Source of the DNA: CALMEC01 sp964434425
GTDB taxonomy: Bacteria > Actinomycetota > Thermoleophilia > Miltoncostaeales > Miltoncostaeaceae
Length of the DNA: 64,000 nt
Reading direction: 5' to 3'
NCBI GenBank assembly: GCA_964434425.1
Contig: CAYSVH010000001.1
Coordinates: 62,001-126,000 of the forward strand
The first letter of the stretch is position 1; the number at the start of each line of letters is the position of its first letter. Below, piece after piece: positions 10,339 to 19,579 of the stretch. A model generated the notes under the pieces. The model was not told where the DNA came from. It searched no databases and saw nothing but the letters and a program-made list of their open reading frames with translations. A program made the translations under genes and the position numbers.

Positions 10339-11148
10339 GTAGTCAGGAACCTCCAGCTGCAGGGACCGGTCGGTCCGGTGATAGCCGGTTGACGGCGGAC
10401 GCTTCGGAAGCTTCAGCGTCGGAGCCGTGACCTCGGAGTAGGGAATCGACGAGAGCAGATGGTGGATCATGTTGATCCGCGCCCGCTTCTTGTCGTCGCT
10501 CTCGACCACGTGCCAGCGCGCCTCGGGGGTGTCGGTGTGGATCATCATCTCGTCCTTGGCCCGCGAGTAGTCCTCCCACTTCTTCAGCGACTCGAGATCC
10601 GTCGGCGAGAGCTTCCACTGCCGCATGGGGTCCGTGAGGCGGGACTTGAAGCGGCGGTGCTGCTCGGTGTCGCTCACCGAGAACCAGTACTTTCGGAGGA
10701 TGATGCCGTCGTCCATCAGCATCCGCTCGAAGATGGGGCACTGGCGCAGGAAGCGCTTGTACTCCTCGGGCGTGCAGTACCCCATGACGTGCTCGACGCC
10801 GGCCCGGTTGTACCAGGACCGGTCGAAGAGCCGCATCTCGCCCGCGGCCGGCAGATGCGTGATGTAGCGCTGGAAGTACCACTGCGTCCGTTCGCGTTCG
10901 GTCGGGACGGGAAGGGCCACGATGGAGCAGACGCGCGGGCTGAGGTACTCCATGACCCGTTTGATCGCACCGCCCTTGCCGGCCGCGTCGCGTCCCTCGA
11001 AGACGACGACGATGCGCTTGCCCTCGGCGCGCACCCATTCCTGGAGCTGCACGAGCTCCGCCTGGAGTCGTAGGAGCTCCGACTCGTAGACCGCGCGGTT
11101 CATCTTCCGGCGCTTGTGGTTCTTCTTGGTCCCCGTGTCGTTTCCCAT
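10282..11148 (-). CDS. ppk2: Polyphosphate kinase 2 (PPK2 family)
   Basis: 288 residues. A Lys/Arg-rich N-terminus precedes the P-loop kinase core: VVFEGRDAAGKGGAIKRVME (Walker A), then VALPVPTERERTQWYFQRY, the Walker B-like LFDRSWYNRAGVEHVMGY and the lid region RFKSRLTDPMRQWKLSP, all standard PPK2 blocks. PPK2 moves phosphate between polyphosphate and nucleotides in the cytoplasm. The last 18 residues (from AASLSGSG to the stop at 10282) are encoded inside the 107-bp repeat and are not family sequence. A second PPK2 lies at 30191-30994 and a Ppx at 34896-35804. Confidence 0.95.
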   Translation of the reverse strand: MGNDTGTKKNHKRRKMNRAVYESELLRLQAELVQLQEWVRAEGKRIVVVFEGRDAAGKGGAIKRVMEYLSPRVCSIVALPVPTERERTQWYFQRYITHLPAAGEMRLFDRSWYNRAGVEHVMGYCTPEEYKRFLRQCPIFERMLMDDGIILRKYWFSVSDTEQHRRFKSRLTDPMRQWKLSPTDLESLKKWEDYSRAKDEMMIHTDTPEARWHVVESDDKKRARINMIHHLLSSIPYSEVTAPTLKLPKRPPSTGYHRTDRSLQLEVPDYAASLSGSGLQPDYDRENP

Positions 11149-11371
11149 GGGCTCATCCTACGCACGCCGCGTTTCGGCGCGGTGGACCGACGTTGGGAGT
11201 GCGACGCCCTCGGACCGGCCCCGTGGCCGAAGGGGACGGCCACCGTGGAGCGCACCGGCGGGAGCGTGGTCCGCCCCGGCTCGCACGAACGGCGGGCACC
11301 CCGGCATGGAGCTCACCACTCCCGGATCGGGTCGTGGCGTCGTCGGCTGGTGGCGTACAATCGGCTCGCCG

Positions 11372-12904
11372 ATGAGCGCCCGCACAACCATCCACGAGGT
11401 CATGACGCTCATCGCCTCCCGTCATCCCGTCGTCGCACTCGACAGCGTCGAGGAGGACCGGGTGCGGGGGATCGTGCTGTCGGCCGCGGAACGCTCGGGA
11501 CTACCCGTCTTCGAGTGGTCCGTCACCCAGGGGCTCCGGCAGAGCGAGCACCGCGACCAGCTCAACGGGCTGACGGCCGACGCCGAGAAGATGCTCGCCC
11601 ATGCCTCGGTCATGACCGTCCGCGGGGTGTTCCTCGCCTTCGACCTGGCGCACCACCTCCAGACGCCCGTCGCGCGTCGTCTCGCGCGTGAGCTCATCGC
11701 CCGCTTCTCCCAGACCGGCTCCACACTGGTCATCGTCGGCACGGCCATCGACCTGCCGCCCGAGATCGAGGGTGATGCTGTCCATCTGACAGTTTCTCTT
11801 CCCAGCCGTACCGAGCTCGACGCGATGCTGAACGCGCTCGCCGGGTCGACGGGCGTGACGATCGCGGACGACGCGCGCCGCGTGGCGCTCGACGGTCTTC
11901 AGGGGCTCACCCTCAATCAGGCGCGACAGGCCGCGGCGGCGGCCATGGTCGACGGTCATCTCACCGTGGACGATGCCCGCGGCCTGATGGACCGCAAGGT
12001 GCGCGCCATCGCGGAGGGCGGGTTGCTCGAGTACTTCCCCCCGACGGACAACATCGCCCGGCTGGCCGGCATGGCGAACCTCCTGTCGTGGCTCGACCGT
12101 GCGGCCATCGCGGCATCCCCGCAGGCGCAGGCGCTCAACATCCGCCCGCCCCGCGGCATCCTCCTGGCAGGGGTCCCCGGCTGCGGCAAGTCGCTGGCCG
12201 CCAAGTACATCGCGCGCCGGTGGGGCAGGCCGCTCCTCAAGCTCGACGCGGGTTCCCTCTACGACAAGTACATCGGCGAGTCCGAACGCAACCTGCGGAC
12301 GGCCCTTCAGATGGCCGAGACTCTCGCTCCCGTGGTGCTCTGGATCGACGAGATCGAGAAGGGGATCTCGGTCGGCGGCGACGATGCGGGCGCTGCGCTC
12401 GGCAGGCGTCTTCTCGGCTCGCTCCTCACATGGATGCAGGAGCGGACGGCCGACGTCTTCATGATCGCCACCAGCAACGACCTCACGATCCTCCCACCGG
12501 AGCTTCAGCGCAAGGGGCGCTTCGACGAGGTGTTCTTCGTCGATCTGCCGACGCTCGAGGAGCGTGCGGCGATCTTCGCCGCACAGCTGTCGCTCCGGCG
12601 TCAGGATCCGGCACGCTATTCGATTCCCCACCTGGCACACGAGAGCGTCGACTTCAGCGGCGCCGAGATCGAGCAGTCCGTCGTGTCGGGAATCCTCCGC
12701 GCCCTTCACGCGAACCGCGAACCCGACACCGGCGCGGTCCTCCAGGAGATCCGTGAGACGGTGCCGCTGGCGCGCAGCCGTCCCGATGCCATCGCCGCGG
12801 TGCGGGCGCGGGCCCGGGACTTCGTGCCGGCATCGGCGCCGGCCACCCGGACCGGCCCGGCCGGTGCGCCGACCACGGCGGGTGGCCGGCACCCCGAGGG
12901 GTAG
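11372..12904 (+). CDS. AAA+ ATPase, Ycf46-like
   Basis: 510 residues from ATG 11372; the frame is open upstream, but that part has no protein character. The N-terminal half (HEVMTLIASRHPVVALDS onward) matches the N domain of Ycf46-type ATPases. The C-terminal AAA module has Walker A GVPGCGKS (about residue 270), Walker B VVLWIDEIEKG, sensor ATSNDL and arginine-finger region RKGRFDEVFFVDLP. There is no transmembrane segment or protease domain. Ycf46 relatives are soluble remodelling ATPases of unclear role, linked in cyanobacteria to CO2 response. TACAAT at 11356-11361 with no ribosome-binding site suggests a very short leader. Confidence 0.85.
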   Translation: MSARTTIHEVMTLIASRHPVVALDSVEEDRVRGIVLSAAERSGLPVFEWSVTQGLRQSEHRDQLNGLTADAEKMLAHASVMTVRGVFLAFDLAHHLQTPVARRLARELIARFSQTGSTLVIVGTAIDLPPEIEGDAVHLTVSLPSRTELDAMLNALAGSTGVTIADDARRVALDGLQGLTLNQARQAAAAAMVDGHLTVDDARGLMDRKVRAIAEGGLLEYFPPTDNIARLAGMANLLSWLDRAAIAASPQAQALNIRPPRGILLAGVPGCGKSLAAKYIARRWGRPLLKLDAGSLYDKYIGESERNLRTALQMAETLAPVVLWIDEIEKGISVGGDDAGAALGRRLLGSLLTWMQERTADVFMIATSNDLTILPPELQRKGRFDEVFFVDLPTLEERAAIFAAQLSLRRQDPARYSIPHLAHESVDFSGAEIEQSVVSGILRALHANREPDTGAVLQEIRETVPLARSRPDAIAAVRARARDFVPASAPATRTGPAGAPTTAGGRHPEG

Positions 12905-12914
12905 GTCCGCGCCC

Positions 12915-12944
12915 GAGCCGGGCGTTCGCCCGAACGTCCGGCTC
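12915..12944. terminator. Bidirectional hairpin between convergent AAA and glycoside hydrolase genes
   Basis: Left arm GAGCCGGGCGTTCG and right arm CGAACGTCCGGCTC pair over 14 bp with one G-T wobble and loop CC. It begins 10 nt after the plus-strand stop and 17 nt beyond the minus-strand stop. Confidence 0.7.
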
Positions 12945-12960
12945 AGGAGTCGGCCATCGA

Positions 12961-14373
12961 CTAGCGTCCTCCGGCGTTGACCACCCGGCTGGTGATCAGG
13001 GTGGTGTTGCCGGCCCGCGTCTTGCCCCGCCACACCACGCGGGTGGGGATGCGGCGGGAGTTCGCCACGGTCACGCGGAAGCTGCCGTCGAGCGAGGTGT
13101 TGACCACGCGCGAGTTGCGCCATCTGCCGCGGGTCAACGTCTGCACGGTGACCCTCGTGCGGCCCACGGCGGGACGCACCTGACCGACGAGCGTCCGTGC
13201 GCTGGTGGGGCGCTGTGTCCAGAGCGGCAGCGCGTGGGCGTTGTAGCCCGCCTTCCTGGTGCCGTTCATGTTGAGGAGGCCCGAGCGCCATCCGCGGTGA
13301 TCCTGCAGCAGGTAGTAGACGGCCATCTCGACGCGCGGGGTGCGCTTCATGCGCGCGTAGGCGTCGCCGATGTTGTTGGCCTGTCCGGCCTGGCTCACGA
13401 CGGTCCGGTACTGCGGGACCGCGGTCGTCGAGAAGCCGTACTCGGTCAGCCACAGCTTCTTGCCCCGGAGGTAGGTCCGGTCGACGGTCCGGGTGAAGTC
13501 CTCGAGGTTGTAGATGTCGGCGTAGGACCGGTTGGGCGGGGTCGGCCTGTCGGTCCGCTGGCGCACCGGGTACGGGTGGTGGGCGACGCGGTCCATCGGG
13601 GGACGCAGAGCGCGGGCGTTGAGCGCCCGGACGAAGTTCTGCGGTGTCACCCGGGTCGGGTTCCGGTCCTTGGGGCCGCTGCCGGCTGGCGATGTCACGA
13701 CACCGGCGACGATCGCGCGGCGGTTGACCTTCTTCACGCCGCGGTAGAACGCCTTCTGAAGGCCCGAGTAGATGGCGGGGGACGCAGCGACGTTGCGGGC
13801 GCCGACCTTGCGGAACTGCGGCTGCAGGAACATGGGGACGTTGGGCTCGTTCCAGCCCTCCCAGTGGCGTACGCCCAGCTTCGTGTACCGCTGCGCCGCC
13901 GCGGTCGCGAAGTGCTCGAAGTCGGCCATCTGCGCCGGCGGGTAGGTGTAGTCGCCGTACGCGCGGTCACCGTGGGCGAACTCGGCCTGGTTGACCGCCC
14001 AGCCCGGGGTGCCCCAGACCGTGAACAGAACCTGGACCCGGTGCTTGCGGGCGGCCCGCACGACCTCGTCGTAGGTGCCCCAGTCGTAGGCGGGGTCGTT
14101 GGGGTTGGCGCCGTCCGCCGGGCGTCCCTTCGCGACGTAGTCCCATCGCAGGTCGATGCGGGCGATGCGGGCACCGGCCTGGGCCATGGTGCGGAAGCGG
14201 GCGTCCGGGTCGACCTGGATCGCGCGGTCATCCTGGATGCCGGCGAGGGGTGAGGTGCCGGCGGGGCCGCCCGTGACGGTCTGGGCACTCGCCGCGGACG
14301 CTCCGGCAAGACCCATCGCCGCCGCGACAACCAGTGTCCGCCGCATGAGTGTGGGTGTCTGTGATCGTTGCAT
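12961..14373 (-). CDS. Secreted glycoside hydrolase, clan A type (GH39/GH5-like)
   Basis: 470 residues from ATG 14373, placed by a TACCTT box 6 nt upstream (leaderless); ATG 14346 is an alternative. A signal peptide (MRRTLVVAAAMG to SAASAQ) leads to a TIM-barrel: RIDLRWDYV near the start, VLFTVWGTPGWAV, then HWEGWNEPNVPMF with the acid/base Glu after Asn, VAHHPYPV, and LWLTEYGFSTT with the likely nucleophile Glu. This arrangement is that of clan-A retaining glycosidases. The last 90 or so residues form a small beta domain rich in Arg/Val. It probably acts on extracellular polysaccharide; the substrate is unknown. Confidence 0.82.
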   Translation of the reverse strand: MQRSQTPTLMRRTLVVAAAMGLAGASAASAQTVTGGPAGTSPLAGIQDDRAIQVDPDARFRTMAQAGARIARIDLRWDYVAKGRPADGANPNDPAYDWGTYDEVVRAARKHRVQVLFTVWGTPGWAVNQAEFAHGDRAYGDYTYPPAQMADFEHFATAAAQRYTKLGVRHWEGWNEPNVPMFLQPQFRKVGARNVAASPAIYSGLQKAFYRGVKKVNRRAIVAGVVTSPAGSGPKDRNPTRVTPQNFVRALNARALRPPMDRVAHHPYPVRQRTDRPTPPNRSYADIYNLEDFTRTVDRTYLRGKKLWLTEYGFSTTAVPQYRTVVSQAGQANNIGDAYARMKRTPRVEMAVYYLLQDHRGWRSGLLNMNGTRKAGYNAHALPLWTQRPTSARTLVGQVRPAVGRTRVTVQTLTRGRWRNSRVVNTSLDGSFRVTVANSRRIPTRVVWRGKTRAGNTTLITSRVVNAGGR

Positions 14374-14514
14374 CGGGCGAAGGTACTTGCCCGTCCGGAT
14401 GCGTGCGCGTGGGGCGGTCGCCGGACAACACGTGACCGATCTGTGAGCAACCGATGGCTTCCGCGTTATTTGCAGGGATTTGCGGAGAGGCGGACTCCTC
14501 GTGCCGCGGCCGAA

Positions 14515-14530
14515 TAGGGTTCCCGGCATG
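14515..14530 (+). promoter_or_regulatory. Leaderless promoter of the DUF5718-like gene
   Basis: TAGGGT (14515-14520) is followed by exactly 7 nt and the ATG at 14528. There is no Shine-Dalgarno. This spacing recurs at many genes here and is what decides the start. Confidence 0.6.
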
Positions 14531-15403
14531 ATCGATTCATCCACTCTCGACCTCGAGAACGCGTTCGGCTGCGGTGTGGCGGGCAACTTCGCCGGTCATC
14601 TGGAACAGGCCGGTGAGGCCGCGGACTTCGAGCGGGTGGCGCCGGTCACGCCGGAGGCACCACGCGCCGTGTTCCCCTGGTACCTCCCACGGGCGAACGG
14701 CGTCACCCCGCCGTTCCTCCACGTGTATCCACTGGCCTCCGGCAACGTCACCCTTCCGGCCGGCGATACGGTCAACCTCCAGATCGAACCGGAGGCGGCG
14801 ATGGTCGCCGACGTGGTCTACGACGCCGACGGGCGGGTCACCGGATTGACCCCCCGGTACCTCGGGGCGTTCAACGACTGCTCCATCCGGCGCGAGGGCG
14901 CGGTCAAGATCAGCCACAAGAAGAACTGGGGCTCGTCGTCCAAAGGGCTCGCCGCGCGCCTCTTCGCCATCGACAGCCTCGATGTGCCGGGGCCCACGGA
15001 GCATCTGCGGCTCGCATCGTTCCTGCGCCGCGACGGGGAGACGTTCGAGTACGGCATCGACAGCCCGGTCCGCGAGTACTCCTACTACGGAACGCGTCTG
15101 ATCGACTGGATCATCGATCGCTTCCGGGAGCAGAGGGACTCATCCGACACGCCGATCGAGAACGTGGGCGCGTACCTGGCGGCCTGCGATCGTCCCTCGC
15201 GCGTGGTGATCGGCCTGGGCGCGACGCGGTACACCGCGGTGGGGGAATCGACCTATCTGGAACTCGGTGATGACTCCGTGGTCGTACTGTACGACGAGCG
15301 GGAGCACTCTCCGGAGGCCGTTCGGGACGCCGTGGGGCGTGGCGCCGAGGGCAGCCTGAGTCGTGCCTCGGTGCTCCGGCAGGCGGTGGTCGCCGCGTCG
15401 TAG
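14528..15403 (+). CDS. DUF5718-like conserved protein
   Basis: 291 residues. The opening FGCGVAGNFAGHLEQAGEA and the later blocks FPWYLPRANGVTPPFLHVYP and NDCSIRREGAVKISHKKNWG resemble a conserved bacterial family that I recall as DUF5718; no biochemical role is known to me. There is no signal peptide or membrane segment, so it should be cytoplasmic. The invariant-looking KISHKKNWG stretch is unusually rich in Lys/His for this genome. It stands alone, leaderless, divergent from the glycoside hydrolase. The family name is from memory and should be treated as moderate. Confidence 0.6.
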   Translation: MIDSSTLDLENAFGCGVAGNFAGHLEQAGEAADFERVAPVTPEAPRAVFPWYLPRANGVTPPFLHVYPLASGNVTLPAGDTVNLQIEPEAAMVADVVYDADGRVTGLTPRYLGAFNDCSIRREGAVKISHKKNWGSSSKGLAARLFAIDSLDVPGPTEHLRLASFLRRDGETFEYGIDSPVREYSYYGTRLIDWIIDRFREQRDSSDTPIENVGAYLAACDRPSRVVIGLGATRYTAVGESTYLELGDDSVVVLYDEREHSPEAVRDAVGRGAEGSLSRASVLRQAVVAAS

Positions 15404-15514
15404 CGGAAGCGCATCGCGTGATGCCGGGAGGGGCCACGGAATCGTTCCCTCGGCGTCGGATGTGCCGGGCTCACGGACGATGCGAACGGTGCTTCACCCA
15501 TGGCCGTTCACCGG

Positions 15515-16225
15515 TCACCGGAACGTCGTGTCGATCGCCGCCGCGATGTAGAGCGCGGTGGCGGCCGCCTCGAAGCAGGTGAAGCCGTACGCCCCCAGTG
15601 CGTGGATGAGCGGATCCGTCGAGTCGTCGTACTCCGGGCCCGGCTGTCCGGACCGAAGTTCATCAAGGGCCCAGGCATCACCCTCGACCAGCGCGCCGAT
15701 GAGGTGGGCCGCGTACGCGATCCGTCCGCCGTGGCCGCAGAGGGCGGAGGTCCACCTCAGCGGACCGGACCTCTCCAGGGGCAGGGTCTCCTCGAAGCCC
15801 GATCGGGCGTGGTAGTAGGCGAGCATTCCCAGGTTCGCGATGCCCGTCGACCGGTCGAGGGTCTCGGGCGGGTGAGGGGTCGGCTCGTGCTCCGCGGCGA
15901 GCACGAGGCACAGTCGGCTCAGGTCGACCAGGCGGTCGACCGCCTCGGCGCGGTCGTCGTAGCGCAGGCAACGCGATATCGCATCGATGGCTTCGACGAT
16001 CGCGTGCGACGAATCAGCGACGGTGCCGACGTCGATGCATTGGACGGCGACCGCGTCGACCGTGAGATCGACCAGGCCCACGAACGCGTCGTCGAACTCC
16101 GGCGAGACCAGGATCTCCTCGTCGCCCTCCTCGCCGGCGTCGAGGTCCTCGTCGGAGAGAAACCACTCCCTCCCCTGGAAGATGTCGAAGGGCTCGTCGA
16201 CCTCGTTGTCCGGACGATCGGTCAT
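15515..16225 (-). CDS. Hypothetical acidic protein
   Basis: 236 residues from ATG 16225. The frame continues upstream to 16432, but the extra residues are Arg-rich and overlap the neighbouring coding region. The first 45 residues are very acidic (FLSDEDLDAGEEGDEEI); the rest looks all-alpha (VDAVAVQCIDVGTVADSSHA, LGAYGFTCFEAAATALYIAA). No motif or family is recognised. No good ribosome-binding site is visible. It lies between two genes of unrelated type, with no operon evidence beyond shared direction with the SHOCT protein upstream. Confidence 0.55.
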   Translation of the reverse strand: MTDRPDNEVDEPFDIFQGREWFLSDEDLDAGEEGDEEILVSPEFDDAFVGLVDLTVDAVAVQCIDVGTVADSSHAIVEAIDAISRCLRYDDRAEAVDRLVDLSRLCLVLAAEHEPTPHPPETLDRSTGIANLGMLAYYHARSGFEETLPLERSGPLRWTSALCGHGGRIAYAAHLIGALVEGDAWALDELRSGQPGPEYDDSTDPLIHALGAYGFTCFEAAATALYIAAAIDTTFR

Positions 16226-16279
16226 CCGCCGGATCCGTTGGCGTGGCGGGATGTTCTCATCGCTCGTGATATCGGCAGG

Positions 16280-16295
16280 TGAGGAGCATTCCTCA
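16280..16295. repeat. Short inverted repeat upstream of the hypothetical acidic protein
   Basis: TGAGGA-GCAT-TCCTCA, a 6-bp palindrome with 4-nt centre, lies between the stop of the SHOCT-domain gene (16356) and the next start (16225). It could be a weak terminator or an operator; nothing decides between them. Confidence 0.35.
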
Positions 16296-16355
16296 TGGCC
16301 GGACCGCATCCACCGGTGACGCACCCCGCTCCGCGAGTCCGTGGAATCCATCCAT

Positions 16356-17759
16356 CTAATTGTCGCTCCCCGCCGATGGGGGAGTGGCCGGCGGCGTGTC
16401 CGACGGGCGATCCCGGGCCGTCGCCACCGCATCCGGCGACCCCGTCCCGAGCAGCCGGGCCTTGAACGAGGAGAACTCCTCGTCGTCCAGCTGCCCGCCG
16501 GAGTGAAGCTGCGCGATCCGCTCCAGGTCGTCCACGCTCCCCGCCACGGAGGATGAATCCCGGTGGCGGCGGGCGAACCATCCCCGGACCGTCGCCGTGA
16601 GATCCGTCGGTTCCGCGTCCGGGAACTCCCGGACGGTCTGACGCCGCAGCACCTCCACGCCCACGACTGCCAGGACCAGCCAGACGATGATCGTCCGCGC
16701 GGAGCCGAACTGCGGTGTCGGGCGCCACCAGAGCAGCAGGAGGTAGAGCACGAGGAGGGTGCCGTGGACGATCCCGGGACGCCTCATGTACGGCGCGAGC
16801 ACGCGACGGCTGCTCACGGCGCGTGCGCCGGGGCCGCTCAGCCAGATGCCCGCGAGGGCGACGACACCGATCAGGATCCCGGTCCATCCCGCGCCGCGCA
16901 GTGGATCCGTGAGCAGATCGACGGTCGCGGCCGTCGCGGGGCGACCCGACTCCGAGGCCGCGAGTTCGTCCACGAGTTCGCGTCCGGCCAGCGTTCTGAC
17001 GATCAGAATGAGGAATCCGGCGACCACCAGCCCGATCGCGAGGGCGCGGACCTCCAGGCGCCGCCGATCGCGTGCCAGCCAGACGGCGCCCACCGCGGCC
17101 GCAAGCGCGAGCAGCCAGATCCAGTTGGCGACGAGACGCAGATCCCTGGTCGCCTCCTGCGCCGCCCCCAGTCGATCGGACTCGAGGATCGTTATCTGCC
17201 CGGCCCCCTCGGGGAGGCGAGAGTCCAGATCCGGGACGAAGGAGAACCGGTCACCGAGCTGGACGACGAGTGGGCGAAGATCGAGGATGACGCTGTTGCC
17301 GCGGGTCTGCAGGTACTGCGACTCGTCGTCGAGCACGGCGATGAGGTGGCGCTGCGCGGCCACTGAGGCGTCCACGAAGGCGCGCTGCACCCGCGACTCA
17401 TCGAGCAGGCGGCGGGCGGCGTCGTGGGTCGCGTTGCGGGTGCTCCCGGCGATGACCCCGGCGAGTGGCTTGAGATTCTCCGGCAGCCGCTGCTCGATCG
17501 CCGCCGTGATGTTGACGTTCTCGTAGAGCTCGTTGACGAGCCGGTCGGCCAGTCGGTCCCGGATGGTGGCGTCGGCGATGAACGATTCCGACGTCGTGCG
17601 GAAGTGCGAGGAATCGAGCGCCTCGCGCTTGACGAAGTTGGCGAGCACGCTGACCACGGTCAGGATCACGGCCAGGACGGTCAGGACACGGGCGGTCACC
17701 AGGTGCGATCGGGATGCCGTCGGTGGAGTGGCGGGTGCCGCTTCTGGGACATCCGACAT
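16356..17759 (-). CDS. Multi-pass membrane protein with C-terminal SHOCT domain
   Basis: 467 residues from ATG 17759, which has AGGAGA 5 nt upstream. One N-terminal transmembrane helix (VLTVLAVILTVVSVLANFV) is followed by an extracytoplasmic-looking region of about 190 residues, then five or so helices (WIWLLALAAAVGAVWLA, LAIGLVVAGFLILIV, WTGILIGVVALAGIWL, HGTLLVLYLLLLWW, IIVWLVLAVVGVEVL). The cytoplasmic tail holds a SHOCT motif: DDLERIAQLHSGGQLDDEEF followed by SSFKARLLG. SHOCT is a short oligomerisation or binding module at protein ends. No transport motif is seen; function unknown. Confidence 0.8.
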   Translation of the reverse strand: MSDVPEAAPATPPTASRSHLVTARVLTVLAVILTVVSVLANFVKREALDSSHFRTTSESFIADATIRDRLADRLVNELYENVNITAAIEQRLPENLKPLAGVIAGSTRNATHDAARRLLDESRVQRAFVDASVAAQRHLIAVLDDESQYLQTRGNSVILDLRPLVVQLGDRFSFVPDLDSRLPEGAGQITILESDRLGAAQEATRDLRLVANWIWLLALAAAVGAVWLARDRRRLEVRALAIGLVVAGFLILIVRTLAGRELVDELAASESGRPATAATVDLLTDPLRGAGWTGILIGVVALAGIWLSGPGARAVSSRRVLAPYMRRPGIVHGTLLVLYLLLLWWRPTPQFGSARTIIVWLVLAVVGVEVLRRQTVREFPDAEPTDLTATVRGWFARRHRDSSSVAGSVDDLERIAQLHSGGQLDDEEFSSFKARLLGTGSPDAVATARDRPSDTPPATPPSAGSDN

Positions 17760-18167
17760 CGGCGTCTCCTGCTCGTGGGCTTGCTTGGCTCGGACCGCAC
17801 GGCCACGGGGGCCGGACGCTGCTGTCCGGAACGATATCTGCGTGCACATCATGGCCATCGCTCCGGGCGTAGTCGGCGAGGTCCACACGCGGTGGCGCGG
17901 ACGTCGCACGGCCCGACCAGGTGCCGTCGTGATCCATCGTGCGTCCGTTCCGTCCGCGATGGTGGCCCGCGTCTTTCGCCGGCGTCGGAGGCGCCGGGCA
18001 ACGCACCGATCGTGGCGGTCTCGCCGTCAGGCCCTTGCGCACCCGTCATCGAGGACGACGCGTGTCATCACAACTTCAACACGAAAGTTGTACGGGTCCC
18101 CCACATCCGCCCGAATCGCGCCTCCTAGCGTTCGGGTGCTGTATCGACCCTGGAAGGATCTCTCCCT
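17760..18167. promoter_or_regulatory. Divergent intergenic region with an inverted repeat
   Basis: No convincing gene in these 408 bp. An inverted repeat ACAACTT-N8-AAGTTGT sits at 18070-18091, about 75-100 bp before the DUF11/RTX-like gene, in a locally AT-richer patch. It is a candidate operator for either flanking gene. GGAAGG just before ATG 18168 is the ribosome-binding site. Confidence 0.45.
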
Positions 18168-19004
18168 ATGCCTCGTTCTCGATTCCACGCGGCGGCCGCG
18201 GCGCTCGCCGCATCCGGTCTCGCCGTCGGCGCGGTCACCGCGTCCGCCCAGCAGCAGCCGAACGTTCTCGCGGACATCTCCGTGACCCAGCGGGCAAGCC
18301 ACGCGGTCGCCGGTGTCGGCATCCCCATGTACTACGAGGTGACGGTGGTCAACCGCGGACCGGACGTCCCGCGCACCGTCACCCTCCGCAACACCCTCCC
18401 GCCGACGGCCGGCTTCATCAGCGTGATGGGCTCGGCCGGTGCCGGCTGCACCGGACCGCGCGTCGGCAATGCCGGCCGCGTCACCTGCACCTGGAACCGT
18501 CCGGCGGTCGGTGCGCCCAAGACGGCGCGCATCTTCGTCCAGCCGAACGTGGTCACCACGCTGCGGAACACGGCACGCGTCCTGACCAGCGGCCGCGATC
18601 GCGTCGCGGCGAACAACGTGTCGCGATCGACCATCCAGGCGATCCCGCACGCGGTCACACAGGGTGGACACCGCTGCACCATCGTGGGCACCCCGGGTGA
18701 CGACATCATCGACGGCACGCCCGGCGACGATGTGATCTGCGGGCTCGGCGGCAACGACGTGATCCGCGGGCTCGAGGGCAACGACATCATCGACGGCGGG
18801 TCGGGCAACGACCGCCTGATCGGCGGGCCGGGCAACGACCGCATCTACGGTGGCACCGGGGCCAACCGGCTCTTCGGCGGCACGGGCGACGACATCCTCA
18901 TCGGAGGCCCCGGCAGGGAGTTCATCTGGGGTGGTCTCGGCACCGACGTGGCCAAGATCAGCCCCGGCGACCGGCTCCTCTCCGTGGAGCGTCGCATCCG
19001 GTAG
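18168..19004 (+). CDS. Secreted DUF11 protein with RTX-like calcium-binding repeats
   Basis: 278 residues. A signal peptide (MPRSRFHAAAAALAASGLAV to VTASAQQ) is followed by a DUF11 beta-sandwich (about 35-155: VTVVNRGPDVPRTVTLRNTL, then AANNVSRSTIQ) and seven to eight nonapeptide repeats of GGxGNDxIxG type (LGGNDVIRGLEGNDIIDGGS). The repeats form a calcium-bound parallel beta roll in hemolysin-type proteins. No catalytic domain is present, so it is probably a structural or adhesive surface protein. It lacks an obvious type I secretion partner here; the Sec signal suggests ordinary export. Confidence 0.85.
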   Translation: MPRSRFHAAAAALAASGLAVGAVTASAQQQPNVLADISVTQRASHAVAGVGIPMYYEVTVVNRGPDVPRTVTLRNTLPPTAGFISVMGSAGAGCTGPRVGNAGRVTCTWNRPAVGAPKTARIFVQPNVVTTLRNTARVLTSGRDRVAANNVSRSTIQAIPHAVTQGGHRCTIVGTPGDDIIDGTPGDDVICGLGGNDVIRGLEGNDIIDGGSGNDRLIGGPGNDRIYGGTGANRLFGGTGDDILIGGPGREFIWGGLGTDVAKISPGDRLLSVERRIR

Positions 19005-19016
19005 GCACGGTGCCGG

Positions 19017-19514
19017 TCAGGTACCGCGGAGCGCGCGCCGCCTGGCGGACGCGCGCGTCCGCGGCCGGCGGCCATGGGTCATCGCCAGGCCCGCACCCAC
19101 ACCCGCCACGCTCGCGGCGATGGCGAGGAACAGGCCGAAGTCGCGGGTCAGGAAGTCCGCGGGCGGCGGCGGACGCAGGAAGCGGTAGGTCGTCAGCGTC
19201 GTGCAGATGAGGGCGCAGACGGTGACCAGCCACCCCATGAGGTTGAGCGTGACGCGATCCAGTCGTCCGGGGGACACCTGTTCCATCAGCGACAGTCCGG
19301 CGGCGAGGAGCCAGATCACGGCGACGAAGAGGGCCGCCTTGCCGACGGACGTGGCGCTCCAGCCCGTCGCCGGGTCCAACTCGAGCGGTCCGCCGAGGTT
19401 CGGGCGGTACCACGGGAGGAACACCGCGAGGATCGTGAGTGCGGCGAACACGACCGCGCCGAGCGTGGGAAGTTCGGAAACGCCGATGAGCGCGGGACGC
19501 TGCGAACGCTGCAT
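19017..19514 (-). CDS. Small four-helix membrane protein
   Basis: 165 residues from ATG 19514, placed by TACGAT 6 nt upstream (19521-19526, leaderless). Four hydrophobic segments (TLGAVVFAALTILAVFLPWY, VGKAALFVAVIWLLAAGLSL, LNLMGWLVTVCALICTTL, GLFLAIAASVAGVGAGLAM) and an Arg-rich cytoplasmic end (RRPRTRASARRRALRG). The loop with FLPWYRP followed by a Gly/Trp-rich stretch resembles other small actinobacterial membrane proteins of unknown role. The stop lies 12 bp from the convergent RTX-like gene. Confidence 0.6.
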   Translation of the reverse strand: MQRSQRPALIGVSELPTLGAVVFAALTILAVFLPWYRPNLGGPLELDPATGWSATSVGKAALFVAVIWLLAAGLSLMEQVSPGRLDRVTLNLMGWLVTVCALICTTLTTYRFLRPPPPADFLTRDFGLFLAIAASVAGVGAGLAMTHGRRPRTRASARRRALRGT

Positions 19515-19579
19515 TGCCGCATCGTACCGCGAACCCTCATGGTAGGCTCGACCACTCAAGGAATCCGCAGGAGATCCAA

